DNA of 37,307 nucleotides from IMG/VR virus record IMGVR_UViG_3300034062_002964, positions 1-37,307 of that record; one strand, given 5' to 3'. A program made the translations under genes and the position numbers. The number at the start of each line of letters is the position of its first letter. Within the stretch, counting starts at the first letter, position 1. Origin of the DNA: a virus. Shown here piece after piece: positions 7,427 through 15,892 of this stretch. The notes under the pieces are model-generated. The model saw nothing but the letters and a program-made list of their open reading frames with translations, did no database searches and was not told where the DNA came from.

Positions 7427-7840
7427 ATGAGCGAGCCGATCACGCTTAAAAGTGGGGCAGTCCTGATTCTCGGGACGCCCTCCTTTGCCCACGGGATGAA
7501 GCTGTTCAAGGTCATCGTCAACGAACTCAAACTCGTTGACCTCGATCTGAGCACGCTCGATCTCCGGGCCTTTGCAGGTAAGGACATCAACAGTCTCAAG
7601 AACGCCATTTTCCAGCTCCTCGGTTCCGATGCGCTGGAGAACGCGATCTTCGATTGTGCGATGAAATCTACCTACAACAGCATGAAGATCACTCGCGACA
7701 CGTTCACCCCCGACGAAGCACGCGCCGACTATTTGCCGGTCGCGTGGGAGGTGATTAAGCACACGCTGCGCCCTTTTTTCGCGAACCTAGACTTGTCGTT
7801 CTTGAGCGCCGACAAGCCGCAACAAAGCGACCCGCAGTAA
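7427..7840 (+). CDS. Tail assembly chaperone, short (zero-frame) product
   Basis: 137-residue protein between tube and tape measure genes, where tail assembly chaperones are always found. It is helical, with an N-terminal ITLKSGAVLILGTPSF segment, then LKVIVNELKLVDLDLSTLDLRAF and a C-terminal part with VAWEVIKHTLRPFF. After residue 118 a TTTTTTC slippery site is followed by a hairpin. A -1 shift there fuses the first 118 residues to a second frame (separate entries). By analogy with lambda G/GT and P2 E/E', the short form and the fused form would act together to coat the tape measure during tail assembly. Confidence 0.8.
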   Translation: MSEPITLKSGAVLILGTPSFAHGMKLFKVIVNELKLVDLDLSTLDLRAFAGKDINSLKNAIFQLLGSDALENAIFDCAMKSTYNSMKITRDTFTPDEARADYLPVAWEVIKHTLRPFFANLDLSFLSADKPQQSDPQ

Positions 7841-8013
7841 GGATCACAATGGACAATGCGCTGTTCATTGCCCTTCGGCTATCGAAGGAGGGCTTTGGCA
7901 GCGTAGAGGCCATTTTGGATATGAGCTTGGACGTGGTTCTAGCCACGTTGGAGTACTCGACATTCCTTGCCGAGTACGAGGAAACTGCTATCGAGATTAA
8001 CAAAGAACCGTGA
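7427..8013 (+). CDS. Tail assembly chaperone, -1 frameshift fusion (G-GT / E-E' type)
   Basis: Predicted fusion of about 195 residues: 118 zero-frame residues up to the Phe-Phe at 7775-7780, then 77 residues in the -1 frame to the TGA at 8011-8013. The -1 frame has no stop from the slip site through to 8013. It contains the small downstream ORF, so the joined frame explains why that ORF exists. The equivalent fusion in P2 also uses a T-TTT-TTG site in the tail chaperone. The efficiency cannot be read from sequence. The coordinates include both frames; the true product changes frame at 7780. Confidence 0.75.
7774..7780 (+). promoter_or_regulatory. -1 slippery heptamer T TTT TTC
   Basis: Read in the zero frame this is T-TTT-TTC, matching the X-XXY-YYZ rule for -1 slippage with both tRNAs able to re-pair. 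It lies 19 codons before the stop of the short chaperone, and the -1 frame is open through to 8013. Confidence 0.8.
7792..7816 (+). promoter_or_regulatory. Stem-loop downstream of slippery site
   Basis: CTTGTCG at 7792-7798 pairs perfectly with CGACAAG at 7810-7816, giving a 7-bp stem with an 11-base loop. It starts 11 bases after the slippery heptamer. This is the expected place for a structure that stimulates frameshifting, although slightly farther than the usual 5-9 bases. Confidence 0.7.
7849..8013 (+). CDS. Downstream tail chaperone ORF (T-like part)
   Basis: 54-codon frame between the chaperone and tape measure genes. It encodes a short helical peptide with LFIALRLSKEG, VEAILDMSLDVVLATLEYS and a Glu-rich end. 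It is the second part of the frameshifted chaperone. AAGGA at 7839-7843, five bases before the ATG, is one of the few Shine-Dalgarno-like sites in the window, so separate translation is also possible. Its stop overlaps the GTG start of the tape measure gene. Confidence 0.6.
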   Translation: MDNALFIALRLSKEGFGSVEAILDMSLDVVLATLEYSTFLAEYEETAIEINKEP

Positions 8014-9233
8014 AAATCGCATCCCTATTCGTCGAGCTAGGTTTCAAGGTCGAAGGCAGCGACCTCGATAGTATGCGCTCATTCGAGACGACCCTGAGCA
8101 ATATCGCGGCATCGGCAGAGCGGGCGGTAGCGGCTTTGAAGCAGTTGGGGATGGTGAAGATCAAACTGCCCCGCACTCCTGCGGCTGCGGCAGCGACCCC
8201 CGGTGCAGCAACAGCTACCCCAACACCTTCGGCCCCTTCTCGCCCTTTGCCGGGGATGATGGAGTTCATTGGGCCGGTTAAACCTCCTACGCCGCCCCCG
8301 GCAGCACCGGCTTCTGGAACTTTCGGATCTTCAATTTTTGCCGGACTGTCCAAAGCATTTCCCGGCCTCAAGATGTTTGCCCAGTTGGGCGCATTGGGCG
8401 CGGTAGTGGCGCTACTTTCCAAAGCGGTCACTTCGGCTACCACGGCGATAATCCGCATGAGCAAAGCCGCGTTGGACTCTGCCGTTTCTACGGACAAGGC
8501 TCGCGCCACTACCGGGTTGTCCGTTGCAGAGATTAAAGGTTTTGAGATGTTCGCTGCAAAAGCAGGCATTGGGTCGGACGCTGTTGTCGAGTTCGCTAAA
8601 AATTTGCAGACTGCGGTTCAAGAAATGCGGTACGCCGGTGGTGATCCGGTGGCGTATGGTTTTGCTCAAGTTGACCCGTTCCAACCCGTTGCAGGCTTCT
8701 TAAAAGATTTTGTTAGCCAGACAAAAGATTTGACGACGGAAGAAGCCCGTTACCGTGCGCAACGCATCGGCATGAACGACGAGCTGTTTTATGCGTTGCG
8801 TCAGTACGGGCCAGAAATTTCCAAAGCTCTTGATTCGTCTTTGATGTTGTCGGATGAACAACAGAAAAACACTCGCGAGGCAGCTCAAGCGTTGTCGGAA
8901 CTTACCCTCGCAGTGAAGATGACCTACGATGCTTTCTTTGCGGATCTAGCTCCGTTGATCCGCGACATCGCGAACGGTCTTCGCAGTTGGTTGCTATACA
9001 CGCCAAGTAAAAATCTTCAGTACCAGAACAGCTATATCCGCCCAATGGCTCCACCGGTATCCTCTTCGGTACGCTCTTCCGCTAATCAAAACACGGTCAC
9101 GGTAAATGCGGACATCCAAGTTGACGGAGCTAAAAATCCTACGGTTACGGCTGAACTGATTAGTCGGGAACTGAAACGGAGTCTTTCGGATGCCTACTAC
9201 CAATCCCCCGCGTTTCAAGGGGTAAATCGCTAA
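8010..9233 (+). CDS. Tail tape measure protein (short)
   Basis: 407-residue protein after the frameshifted chaperone genes, the position of the tape measure that sets tail length and occupies the tube lumen. The N-terminus MKIASLFVELGFKVEGSD is a common start of tape measure proteins. Residues about 53-104 are a Pro/Ala linker, residues about 120-155 are hydrophobic, and the middle (about 155-300) is helical. A GTG start at 8010 overlaps the TGA of the chaperone. At about 1.5 Angstrom per residue, the usual rule for extended helical tape measures, tails would be near 60 nm, short for a myovirus. No lysozyme or peptidase domain is visible. Confidence 0.8.
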   Translation: MKIASLFVELGFKVEGSDLDSMRSFETTLSNIAASAERAVAALKQLGMVKIKLPRTPAAAAATPGAATATPTPSAPSRPLPGMMEFIGPVKPPTPPPAAPASGTFGSSIFAGLSKAFPGLKMFAQLGALGAVVALLSKAVTSATTAIIRMSKAALDSAVSTDKARATTGLSVAEIKGFEMFAAKAGIGSDAVVEFAKNLQTAVQEMRYAGGDPVAYGFAQVDPFQPVAGFLKDFVSQTKDLTTEEARYRAQRIGMNDELFYALRQYGPEISKALDSSLMLSDEQQKNTREAAQALSELTLAVKMTYDAFFADLAPLIRDIANGLRSWLLYTPSKNLQYQNSYIRPMAPPVSSSVRSSANQNTVTVNADIQVDGAKNPTVTAELISRELKRSLSDAYYQSPAFQGVNR

Positions 9234-9234
9234 C

Positions 9235-10035
9235 GTGAATAACATCGTCCCAACTCAAGGTCTCGACGTTTTCTCCGCGTTAAATACGTTGGTGGTTCAG
9301 ACCTCGCGTCTGGCAATCGTGCGTCCCGACAATCCTCCTCCGGGCGTTGCGGGGTATTTGTTCAACATCGTCACGGACGATGCCGTAGATCTTGAAAGCG
9401 AGATCACCGATCACTTTATCGAGAACAACACGGCGATCCAAGACCACATCGCGCTCAAACCAGAAATCATCAGTGTGCGCGGATTGGTTGCAGAGCTGGC
9501 GGGTATTCAGCCCACGCAAGAAAACATTTCTCAGCAAACCAATGCGTTGCCGGAAATTCCCGGTTACTTGCCCGAATTTACCGATGGCACCGTTCAAACA
9601 ATGGTGCAGACGGAAATTGAACCTGAGCGTCAGCGAGCAGCTATTTCCGACTCTCAAAGCCTTTTCGGGTACTACAATTCTCGCGCTCCGCAGGAACCCA
9701 ATCAGACCAAGCAGAGCTACGTCTTCGGGTATTTCTACCAACTCTGGAAAGGTCGGCAGTTGTTCAGTGTCGAGACTCCGTGGGGCATCTGGAACAACAT
9801 GGCGATCATGTCGCTCAACGCCACGCAAGGCGAGGATACCCGCACCGTATCCGACATTCGGATACAGTTTAAGCGCATCAGCAAAGTAGAGACCGTCACG
9901 ATTACCCCCGGCAACTTAGCAGGTCGGGCTACCCTCCAACGCTCCGGAATTGCCCAGAATGGTGTCGTCGGTTTGCAGAATCTTACCTTTGCACAATCTC
10001 AGACCGTGATTGCGGGAATGAGTCCGATTGCCTAG
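9235..10035 (+). CDS. Dit-like / distal baseplate protein
   Basis: 266-residue protein after the tape measure, where the distal tail or hub-ring component is encoded. The stretch GVAGYLFNIVTDDAVDLESEITDHFIENNTAIQDHIALKPEIISVRG (about 38-84) has the order D-x-x-T-DHxxE-x-x-x-IQDH-x-x-x-P that marks the Dit-like domain of contractile phages. The C-terminal half has YVFGYFYQLWKGRQLFSVETPWGIWNNMAIMSL, typical of this domain, where a strand pair ends in NMAIMSL. It probably forms the ring connecting the tail tube to the baseplate. The GTG start is the only one that keeps the domain intact. Confidence 0.75.
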   Translation: MNNIVPTQGLDVFSALNTLVVQTSRLAIVRPDNPPPGVAGYLFNIVTDDAVDLESEITDHFIENNTAIQDHIALKPEIISVRGLVAELAGIQPTQENISQQTNALPEIPGYLPEFTDGTVQTMVQTEIEPERQRAAISDSQSLFGYYNSRAPQEPNQTKQSYVFGYFYQLWKGRQLFSVETPWGIWNNMAIMSLNATQGEDTRTVSDIRIQFKRISKVETVTITPGNLAGRATLQRSGIAQNGVVGLQNLTFAQSQTVIAGMSPIA

Positions 10036-10037
10036 TC

Positions 10038-10973
10038 ATGCAAAAGTTTGACCGGGTATATTCTTTGTCCGTCGAGGTGAATAGGGGATCGTATGTGGGG
10101 ATAAATACTTCCCCATTGAAAGAGCAGTATCTTCCAAACAGGAGTGTCACGATCACTTTGCCGTTCACTTTGGAGTTTGAGGTCAATCGAGGCGGCATAG
10201 CGACGGCTCAAACTGCTACGTTTCGCATCTACAATTTGGGAGAGGTTACCCGTAACGCCATTCAAAGAGACGCTTTCACTTTTACCGATTTTCGAGCTAT
10301 CCAATTTCGTGCGGGGTACTGGTCTCCTGCGGGCAATTTCATGCCTCTGGTGTTTAACGGTACGGTCAAAACGGCGTACTCGTATCGTCGCGGCGTGGAC
10401 TTCATCACCGAGATTCAAGCCTACGATGGCGGTTGGCAGATGAGCAACATCAACACCGTTTCGTTGACTCTCGAAGCCGGATCTACCGGAACCGAAACCA
10501 TTACCCGACTTTCAAAATTGATGACCGGATTAGACGGGATTCCCATTGTCGGCAATTACCCTGTCGCGAACAAACGCGGTGAAGTCTTGTTCGGCAATGC
10601 GTGGCAACTGATTCAGCTCAAAAGCGGGTTCACTGCTGTCATCGACAACGGTCAGGTCAAAGCTCTCAACCGCGACGAGATCATCGCTGGTCAGATCCCG
10701 TTGATCTCCTCGGCTACGGGATTGCTGGGTAGTCCGCAGCGCAGTGACGCCAGTCTTGATTTTGAGATGATCTTCGAGCCTCGACTTACTTTGTACCAAT
10801 TAGTCCGACTCGAAAGTTCTTCTCAGCCGATCTACAATCGTAATTGGAAAGTTATGGGCATCCAGCATCGGGGAACTATCTCCCCTCGCGTGGGCGGGGA
10901 TGCGCTTACCAAGGTTCAACTTTTTTTTAACGACACGTCTTTCAAAGCAATCGAAGCCAATCTCGTTCAATGA
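10038..10973 (+). CDS. Baseplate hub protein (gp27/gp44-like)
   Basis: 311-residue protein between the Dit-like and spike genes. The N-terminal half is beta-rich with FTLEFEVNRGGIATAQTATFRIYNLGEVTRNAI and GTVKTAYSYRRGVDFITEIQAYDGG, which resembles hub proteins of contractile tails (gp27/gpD type). The C-terminal half ends in YNRNWKVMGIQHRGTISPRVGGDALTKVQLFF, a familiar last strand of this fold. A run of eight T occurs near 10921 inside the gene; see rejected items. The hub trimer would connect the tube to the spike. Position and fold pattern support the call. Confidence 0.7.
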   Translation: MQKFDRVYSLSVEVNRGSYVGINTSPLKEQYLPNRSVTITLPFTLEFEVNRGGIATAQTATFRIYNLGEVTRNAIQRDAFTFTDFRAIQFRAGYWSPAGNFMPLVFNGTVKTAYSYRRGVDFITEIQAYDGGWQMSNINTVSLTLEAGSTGTETITRLSKLMTGLDGIPIVGNYPVANKRGEVLFGNAWQLIQLKSGFTAVIDNGQVKALNRDEIIAGQIPLISSATGLLGSPQRSDASLDFEMIFEPRLTLYQLVRLESSSQPIYNRNWKVMGIQHRGTISPRVGGDALTKVQLFFNDTSFKAIEANLVQ

Positions 10974-11599
10974 ACACCGCACCCCTAGCCTCCATCGCGG
11001 CACCAGATATGCGGTTGGTGCTGGACACTTGGATGAACAATTCGGCTTTGAAGCTAAACTGTCATCGGATCGGCACCATTGTTTCATTCGACACCGCCAA
11101 GCAAACGGCATCCGTTCAGATCGCCGCCCTTGCGGTGTTTGGCGACAAGACCGTGCCGTACCCTATCTTGACCCAGTGCCCGGTGTTTGTGCCTTCTGGT
11201 GGCGGCGGATGTCTGACCATGCCGGTCAGTCCGGGCGACTCCTGCCTCGTCCTGTTTAACGACCGGGACATGGACAACTGGTACGAGTCCGGCGCGGTTA
11301 CGGCTCCCAATACCGCACGCACGCACGACCTGAGCGACGGACTGGTGATCGTGGGTTTCCGGCATCAGGCCAACCCGATCCCGGATTACTCAGTGGACGT
11401 GGAGATGCGACACGGCACCACCATTGTCGGGTTGGAGGACAGCGGCAAAATAAGTATCCGCAATCAAGATACTACCTTGAAAAACGTGATGACCACTCTC
11501 ATAACCGCGCTGAATAAATTAGATGAGAAATCACCTAGCGGCAGTGCAGTTACCCAGATTCAGGACGTGAACACTCTCATCCAACAACTCCTCAAATGA
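10970..11599 (+). CDS. Baseplate spike protein (Gp138 N-terminal domain)
   Basis: 209-residue protein with an OB-fold-like Gp138 N-terminal domain: RIGTIVSFDTAKQTASVQIAALAVFGDKTVPYPIL (about 31-65), CPVFVPSGGGGCLTMPVSPGDSCLVLFNDRDMDNWYESG and then a DLSDGLVIVGF block (about 123). These are the marks of spike tips that pierce the outer membrane. The C-terminal part begins with VEMRHGTTIVGLEDSGKISIRNQ and ends with a predicted coiled coil. The gene overlaps the hub stop (ATGA) and is followed directly by the plug-fibre fusion. High confidence on family. Confidence 0.85.
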   Translation: MNTAPLASIAAPDMRLVLDTWMNNSALKLNCHRIGTIVSFDTAKQTASVQIAALAVFGDKTVPYPILTQCPVFVPSGGGGCLTMPVSPGDSCLVLFNDRDMDNWYESGAVTAPNTARTHDLSDGLVIVGFRHQANPIPDYSVDVEMRHGTTIVGLEDSGKISIRNQDTTLKNVMTTLITALNKLDEKSPSGSAVTQIQDVNTLIQQLLK

Positions 11600-14500
11600 A
11601 GATCATCACGGGCCTATCGGAGCAACCAAAACAGCAATCTACGCTTGTCCTTGCTGACGGGACTCGGGCTGTCTGGTCGATCTCCTACGTCGCACAGCAG
11701 ACGGGTTGGTTCTACGATCTGAGTTGGAACGGCACGGTGATTGCCACCGGTCAACGCATGGTGTCCTCCCCAAACATCCTGCGGCAGTACATCAACAAAA
11801 TCTCTTTCGGCATCGCGGTCATCTCGCCCAACCAGCTCGAACCGACGACCCAGACGGCGTTGGTCGATGGCACCGTCACCTGCTACCTTCTCGAAGGGAC
11901 GGATCTCCAGACCATCGAGACGACGCTGTTCAATGCCCCTGCCGGTCAGGTTCAACCGGTTGCCACTACTTCTGCCGGAGCACCGGTCGTCGTGTTGCCC
12001 GCAAATTGGGGGCCAGCGGGCGGGGATCTGGCGTATGCCTATCCCAATCCGCAAGTCGTCGCCATGCACGACAACACCGGTCAACGGTTGGCCTTTGGTA
12101 CGGTTGCCGATGGCAGGTTCCTCAAACGCGACGGAGCAAATATCATTGGTGCAACCGTAGCTCCCGGCACGGGCGATGTCAGCGGTCCGGCTTCTTCGAC
12201 TATCGGCAACGTCGCGGTGTGGGCCGATGCAGCAGGTACGGAGTTATCCGATGGCGGCACTCTGGGTACGGCTGCGTTCTTGCCTAGCTCCAATTTCCTT
12301 GGCGCTACCGCCGCCGCTACCGGGGATCTGGCGGGCAATTTTCCCAGCCCAAGAGTTGCGGCTATCCATACCACCACTGGCGGCGGGACCAAGCTCACGA
12401 TTGGCGCGGTTGCCGATGGTCAATATCTCGTTCGCAGCGGCAGCACTTTGATCGGCAGTACGCCCAGCGGTGCCGGTGACGTGTTCGGCCCTAGCTCGAC
12501 CGTGACGGTTGGCACCGTGGCGCTATTCGCAGCGACGGATGGCAAGTTGCTCGGACCTTCGGGGATTACTTTGGGAAGCATTGCTTCTCAGCCTGCGAAC
12601 AGCGTGAATATCACGGGAGGCAATATCTCCTCAGTTTCTATCACGGGTTCCACTGCGGCTCTCACCGGTTTAACCGTCAACACCACTACCCCTTCGAGCT
12701 ACGGTTCTATCGAGGTTAGCGGCACGATTGGCGCGTTTATTGATCTTAAATCTCCTGACACAGACGACTACGATCTCCGCATCATTACCGGTGGCAGCGG
12801 CGGACAAATTGTTGCTTCGGGCGATACCGGTATCGAAATCATTACCAATAATGTTCAACGGGCGCTAATTAACACCTCGGGTCTTGCGGTAACAGGCGCT
12901 ATTTCGGCTACCAGTACCCTTAGTGCCAGCAATTTTAGTGGCAGTTCCAGCGGCACAAATACCGGCGACCAAACTCTCTCCAGTTTGGGTGCAACAACTC
13001 TGGGTGCCAACCTAGTTACCATAGCCAATCCGAGCGCGATAACTTTTCCGCGATTTAATGCGGATAACACCGTCTCATCTCTTTCTGCGTCAGCTTTAAG
13101 AACAGCTATTGGAGCGACGACTATCGGTGCCAACGTATTTACTTTACCCGATCCCGGCGCGATAACATTCCCACGTTTTAACGCCGACAACACGGTTTCA
13201 TCTCTTTCCGCAACGGATTTTCGGACCGCGATTGGTGCGGGCACCAGTTCCACGACCGGCACAGTTACAAGCGTTGGCGGAACTGGTAGCGTCAACGGTA
13301 TTACCTTAACGGGTACCGTGACAAGTTCGGGCAGTCTGTCGCTTGGTGGTACTTTATCGGGTGTCAATTTGGCGTCTCAAGTTACCGGCAATCTTCCTGT
13401 TGCAAATCTCAATGGAGGAAATAATGCTACCGGTTCTACTTTCTGGTGCGGTAACAATACTTGGGCAACTCCCCCCGGCGGTGGCAATGTCACGGGTACT
13501 GCTCCCACCATAGCTGGACGCCTTGCGTCTTTCAATAACACTCTAGGAACCGGCATCCAAGACAGTGGGGTTCTCGCTTCCGACGTGGTAGTACAGGGCG
13601 GTAACGCTACATTAAGTATTGCGGCTATTACTCAACTTAAACTCGCGGCAGAACTTGGTTATCCCACTGGGGGGTCGATCACGTTCGATCTTTCGGTTAG
13701 CCGTAATCGTATAGCTCTTACAACCAGTCTCACCATTTCCGCTACTGCCAACAGAGCAAACAACGTCTCAAGTGTTCTCGAACTTTACAATTCAACCGGC
13801 GGATATTTAACGATCACTTGGTCGCAACTTGCTTCGTGGAAAACGAACGGCGTACTTCCCACGGCTATTGCTCCGGGTCAAACTCTTCAATTTCTTTTTC
13901 AGTGCTGGGGCACTACCGAAAGCGCAGTTTCAATAAACTACATTAACCAGATAGATTTTAAGCAGTTTAATGTACGCAACTACGGCGCAACCGGAGACAG
14001 CTCGACCAACGACCGCGCTGCTATTGCGGCGGCAGACTCTGCGGCAAACGCCGCCCGAGGGGTCTTGGTATTCCCTGCGGGTACCTATTACGTCGGAAGC
14101 AGCTTAACCCTCTCTTCTTCTGCGCAATTTGAGGGCGGGGCTCTTTCGATTGCTTCGGGTCAAACAGTCACCTTTAACCAAGCGGTAGTCGCCCCCGTTC
14201 AGCGGCTATTCTACGGGTCTGGCGTGGTTAGAATGGAGTTTCGCGGTGCTAAATGCCCCGTGGAATGGTGGGGCGCAGGCACCGGAACTGAAAGCACTCA
14301 AGTGGACGACAGGGCTTTTATCCAAGCAGCCTTTGAAGCGTGCCGAAATTATGGCGGGGACATATTTGCCGAAGTGATTTTTTCTCGCCAGTACTGGCTG
14401 TCGGATGAAATTGTCGTCCTATCAAACATAGGCATCGACACAAATAGTGCCTCGGCTTTGATGTCTAAAACCACCTCTGGAACTGGTAAAGGGTTACGGA

Positions 14501-15525
14501 TTCAAGGCCCTTTTGACACAAATCGAACTTGGAATTTGCCTAACTTTTCCGGGTTTACTGTCTTCGCTCTTAAAGTAGATCAAGCAAGCACGGCGCGAAT
14601 TAACATCGGACAAATATCTGGAAGCGGGCTTCTTGGCGACGGCATTGCGGTAGGTTGCAATGTAGTAGGCGCATCGACTCTGGATAACATCTTTAATGTT
14701 AATTTTATCGCGGGTTGCAAAAGTGCAATAAGGATATATTCCAACGTGGATGCAGTTGTAGCTCCTTTAGCTACTATCGAAGGAAATGAGTTTAACGTAA
14801 ACTTTGTAAACGACAATCTCAACGGCGTTGTGTTTGATTCCCTAGATGATTACACTCTTCCAACAGGAGTGGCTTACACCAAAGGAAGTGCATGGGACTG
14901 CAACATTTTCAACATAACCGCTCTTGACGCCCATGCCGGAGTTCGGCGCGGATTTTGGTATCGCGCCACCGGGTTACAGTACAGTCAAAACGTATTCCGA
15001 GTTCCGGTTTGGTTTGGGGGTTTTGATTCAAGCGGCATTTGGATTGACACAAGTGCCGCGACCAAAAGCACGTTTGAAATCGGGGTTCGTACGGGCGAGC
15101 AAATGATTTCTTACGGACAGTTAAACCTAAGGGGAAGCGGGAACACGCTTGTAATCAACGGATCAGGAAACACTTTTGGCGATCAGTTAGCCCCCACCAC
15201 ATTTACCGCAGTAACCAGTTCGGGCAGAGCCGGATTCAACGGTGGATCGCCTGTTCCTCGCAATCGAATGAAAGTTGATTTTGTGCTTTCTGGTGCCAGA
15301 GCCTTTGGTGATACTCAAACTTTCTATATTTATTCTCCGCTAGTTGATGGATACTCTAACCGCTTGCGCGTGTCGTTTATTGACAGCGGGGGGTTCATTG
15401 TTAATAATCTGTATGATAACAGCAACAACGTGGCGAATGAAATTGTTGTCGTATTTCAAAACGCCAGCGGAGTAACTCGTCCAATAGATTTTGTTATTTC
15501 TGCGTGGGTTGAAATTGCATATTAA
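11596..15525 (+). CDS. Baseplate plug domain fused to a long tail spike with pectate-lyase-like fold
   Basis: 1309-residue protein. Residues 1 to about 115 match the Pam3 gp18 plug type (QSTLVLADGTRAVWSISY, GWFYDLSWNGTVIATG, then ISPNQLEPTTQTALVDGTVTCYLLEG). In other phages this plug is a separate protein of about 100-120 residues at this locus. It continues into a long shaft: two 100-residue repeats starting at 12021 and 12321 (300-base period), a GTNTGDQT module near 450, a 41-residue repeat (ITFPRFNADNTVSSLSA twice), and Gly/Thr-rich linkers. From about residue 788 (FNVRNYGATGDSSTNDRAAI, then VLVFPAGTYYVGS) a pectate-lyase-like beta helix follows, usual in polysaccharide-degrading spikes. 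A small C-terminal domain completes it. Catalytic residues cannot be assigned. Confidence 0.8.
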   Translation: MKIITGLSEQPKQQSTLVLADGTRAVWSISYVAQQTGWFYDLSWNGTVIATGQRMVSSPNILRQYINKISFGIAVISPNQLEPTTQTALVDGTVTCYLLEGTDLQTIETTLFNAPAGQVQPVATTSAGAPVVVLPANWGPAGGDLAYAYPNPQVVAMHDNTGQRLAFGTVADGRFLKRDGANIIGATVAPGTGDVSGPASSTIGNVAVWADAAGTELSDGGTLGTAAFLPSSNFLGATAAATGDLAGNFPSPRVAAIHTTTGGGTKLTIGAVADGQYLVRSGSTLIGSTPSGAGDVFGPSSTVTVGTVALFAATDGKLLGPSGITLGSIASQPANSVNITGGNISSVSITGSTAALTGLTVNTTTPSSYGSIEVSGTIGAFIDLKSPDTDDYDLRIITGGSGGQIVASGDTGIEIITNNVQRALINTSGLAVTGAISATSTLSASNFSGSSSGTNTGDQTLSSLGATTLGANLVTIANPSAITFPRFNADNTVSSLSASALRTAIGATTIGANVFTLPDPGAITFPRFNADNTVSSLSATDFRTAIGAGTSSTTGTVTSVGGTGSVNGITLTGTVTSSGSLSLGGTLSGVNLASQVTGNLPVANLNGGNNATGSTFWCGNNTWATPPGGGNVTGTAPTIAGRLASFNNTLGTGIQDSGVLASDVVVQGGNATLSIAAITQLKLAAELGYPTGGSITFDLSVSRNRIALTTSLTISATANRANNVSSVLELYNSTGGYLTITWSQLASWKTNGVLPTAIAPGQTLQFLFQCWGTTESAVSINYINQIDFKQFNVRNYGATGDSSTNDRAAIAAADSAANAARGVLVFPAGTYYVGSSLTLSSSAQFEGGALSIASGQTVTFNQAVVAPVQRLFYGSGVVRMEFRGAKCPVEWWGAGTGTESTQVDDRAFIQAAFEACRNYGGDIFAEVIFSRQYWLSDEIVVLSNIGIDTNSASALMSKTTSGTGKGLRIQGPFDTNRTWNLPNFSGFTVFALKVDQASTARINIGQISGSGLLGDGIAVGCNVVGASTLDNIFNVNFIAGCKSAIRIYSNVDAVVAPLATIEGNEFNVNFVNDNLNGVVFDSLDDYTLPTGVAYTKGSAWDCNIFNITALDAHAGVRRGFWYRATGLQYSQNVFRVPVWFGGFDSSGIWIDTSAATKSTFEIGVRTGEQMISYGQLNLRGSGNTLVINGSGNTFGDQLAPTTFTAVTSSGRAGFNGGSPVPRNRMKVDFVLSGARAFGDTQTFYIYSPLVDGYSNRLRVSFIDSGGFIVNNLYDNSNNVANEIVVVFQNASGVTRPIDFVISAWVEIAY
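12021..12620 (+). repeat. Two 100-residue shaft repeats in the plug-fibre gene
   Basis: CGGGGATCTG occurs at 12021-12030 and again at 12321-12330, a period of exactly 300 bases. The protein repeats GDLAYAYPNPQVVAMH... and GDLAGNFPSPRVAAIH... keep the order VADGxFL, then GDVxGPxSS, then a valine-rich strand. Similarity at DNA level is mostly limited to short words, so the duplication is old. Confidence 0.7.
13036..13212 (+). repeat. 41-residue repeat with synonymous divergence
   Basis: The same 18 residues (AITFPRFNADNTVSSLSA) occur at 13036-13089 and 13159-13212, 123 bases apart. Eleven of the eighteen codons differ and all differences are silent. The surrounding residues are similar too (GANLVTIANPS against GANVFTLPDPG). 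Confidence 0.8.
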
Positions 15526-15527
15526 CC

Positions 15528-15890
15528 ATGATCTTCCGAGCCATAGACGGGACAAGCGATTGGTCTTTCGGCAGCGGGGTACAGAGCTACTTCCGCAACG
15601 AAAAAGCCATCGCCGCCAACCTCAAGACCCGACTGCAAGTCTGGCTGGGCGAGTGCTTCTTCGCCACCGCTGACGGCATCGACTGGCGCAATCTGCTTGG
15701 CGGCAAGAACCCCGCCGCCCAGCAGGGTATCGTTCTCCAATGCCGTACCGTCATCGTGCAGAGCTACGGCGTAGTGCGGGTCAATTCCGTGACGCCGACC
15801 TTTAACGCGAGTTCGCGAGCCTTGACCGTGACATACAACATTGACACGATCTTTTCCAGAAACGTGACCAACTCCGTTCAACTTCTCTGA
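15528..15890 (+). CDS. Baseplate wedge protein, gp25-like
   Basis: 120-residue protein of the gp25/IraD-like baseplate wedge type. The pattern AIAANLKTRLQVWLGECFFATADGIDWRNLLGGKN (about 28-62; short pieces NLKTRL, CFF and GIDW are the most conserved) and the C-terminal IDTIFSRNVTNSVQL are diagnostic. The protein links the baseplate wedge to the sheath and triggers contraction. The start ATG follows directly after the fibre stop with CC between them. Its order (plug-fibre, gp25-like, J-like, DUF2612) is the regular wedge cassette. Confidence 0.85.
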   Translation: MIFRAIDGTSDWSFGSGVQSYFRNEKAIAANLKTRLQVWLGECFFATADGIDWRNLLGGKNPAAQQGIVLQCRTVIVQSYGVVRVNSVTPTFNASSRALTVTYNIDTIFSRNVTNSVQLL

Positions 15891-15892
15891 CC

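Noticed and set aside
10919-10930. Run of eight T in the hub gene and seven T near 16766 in the J-like gene as frameshift sites
   Set aside because: No second ORF follows in the shifted frames that would make a meaningful fusion, and both proteins are complete in the zero frame.
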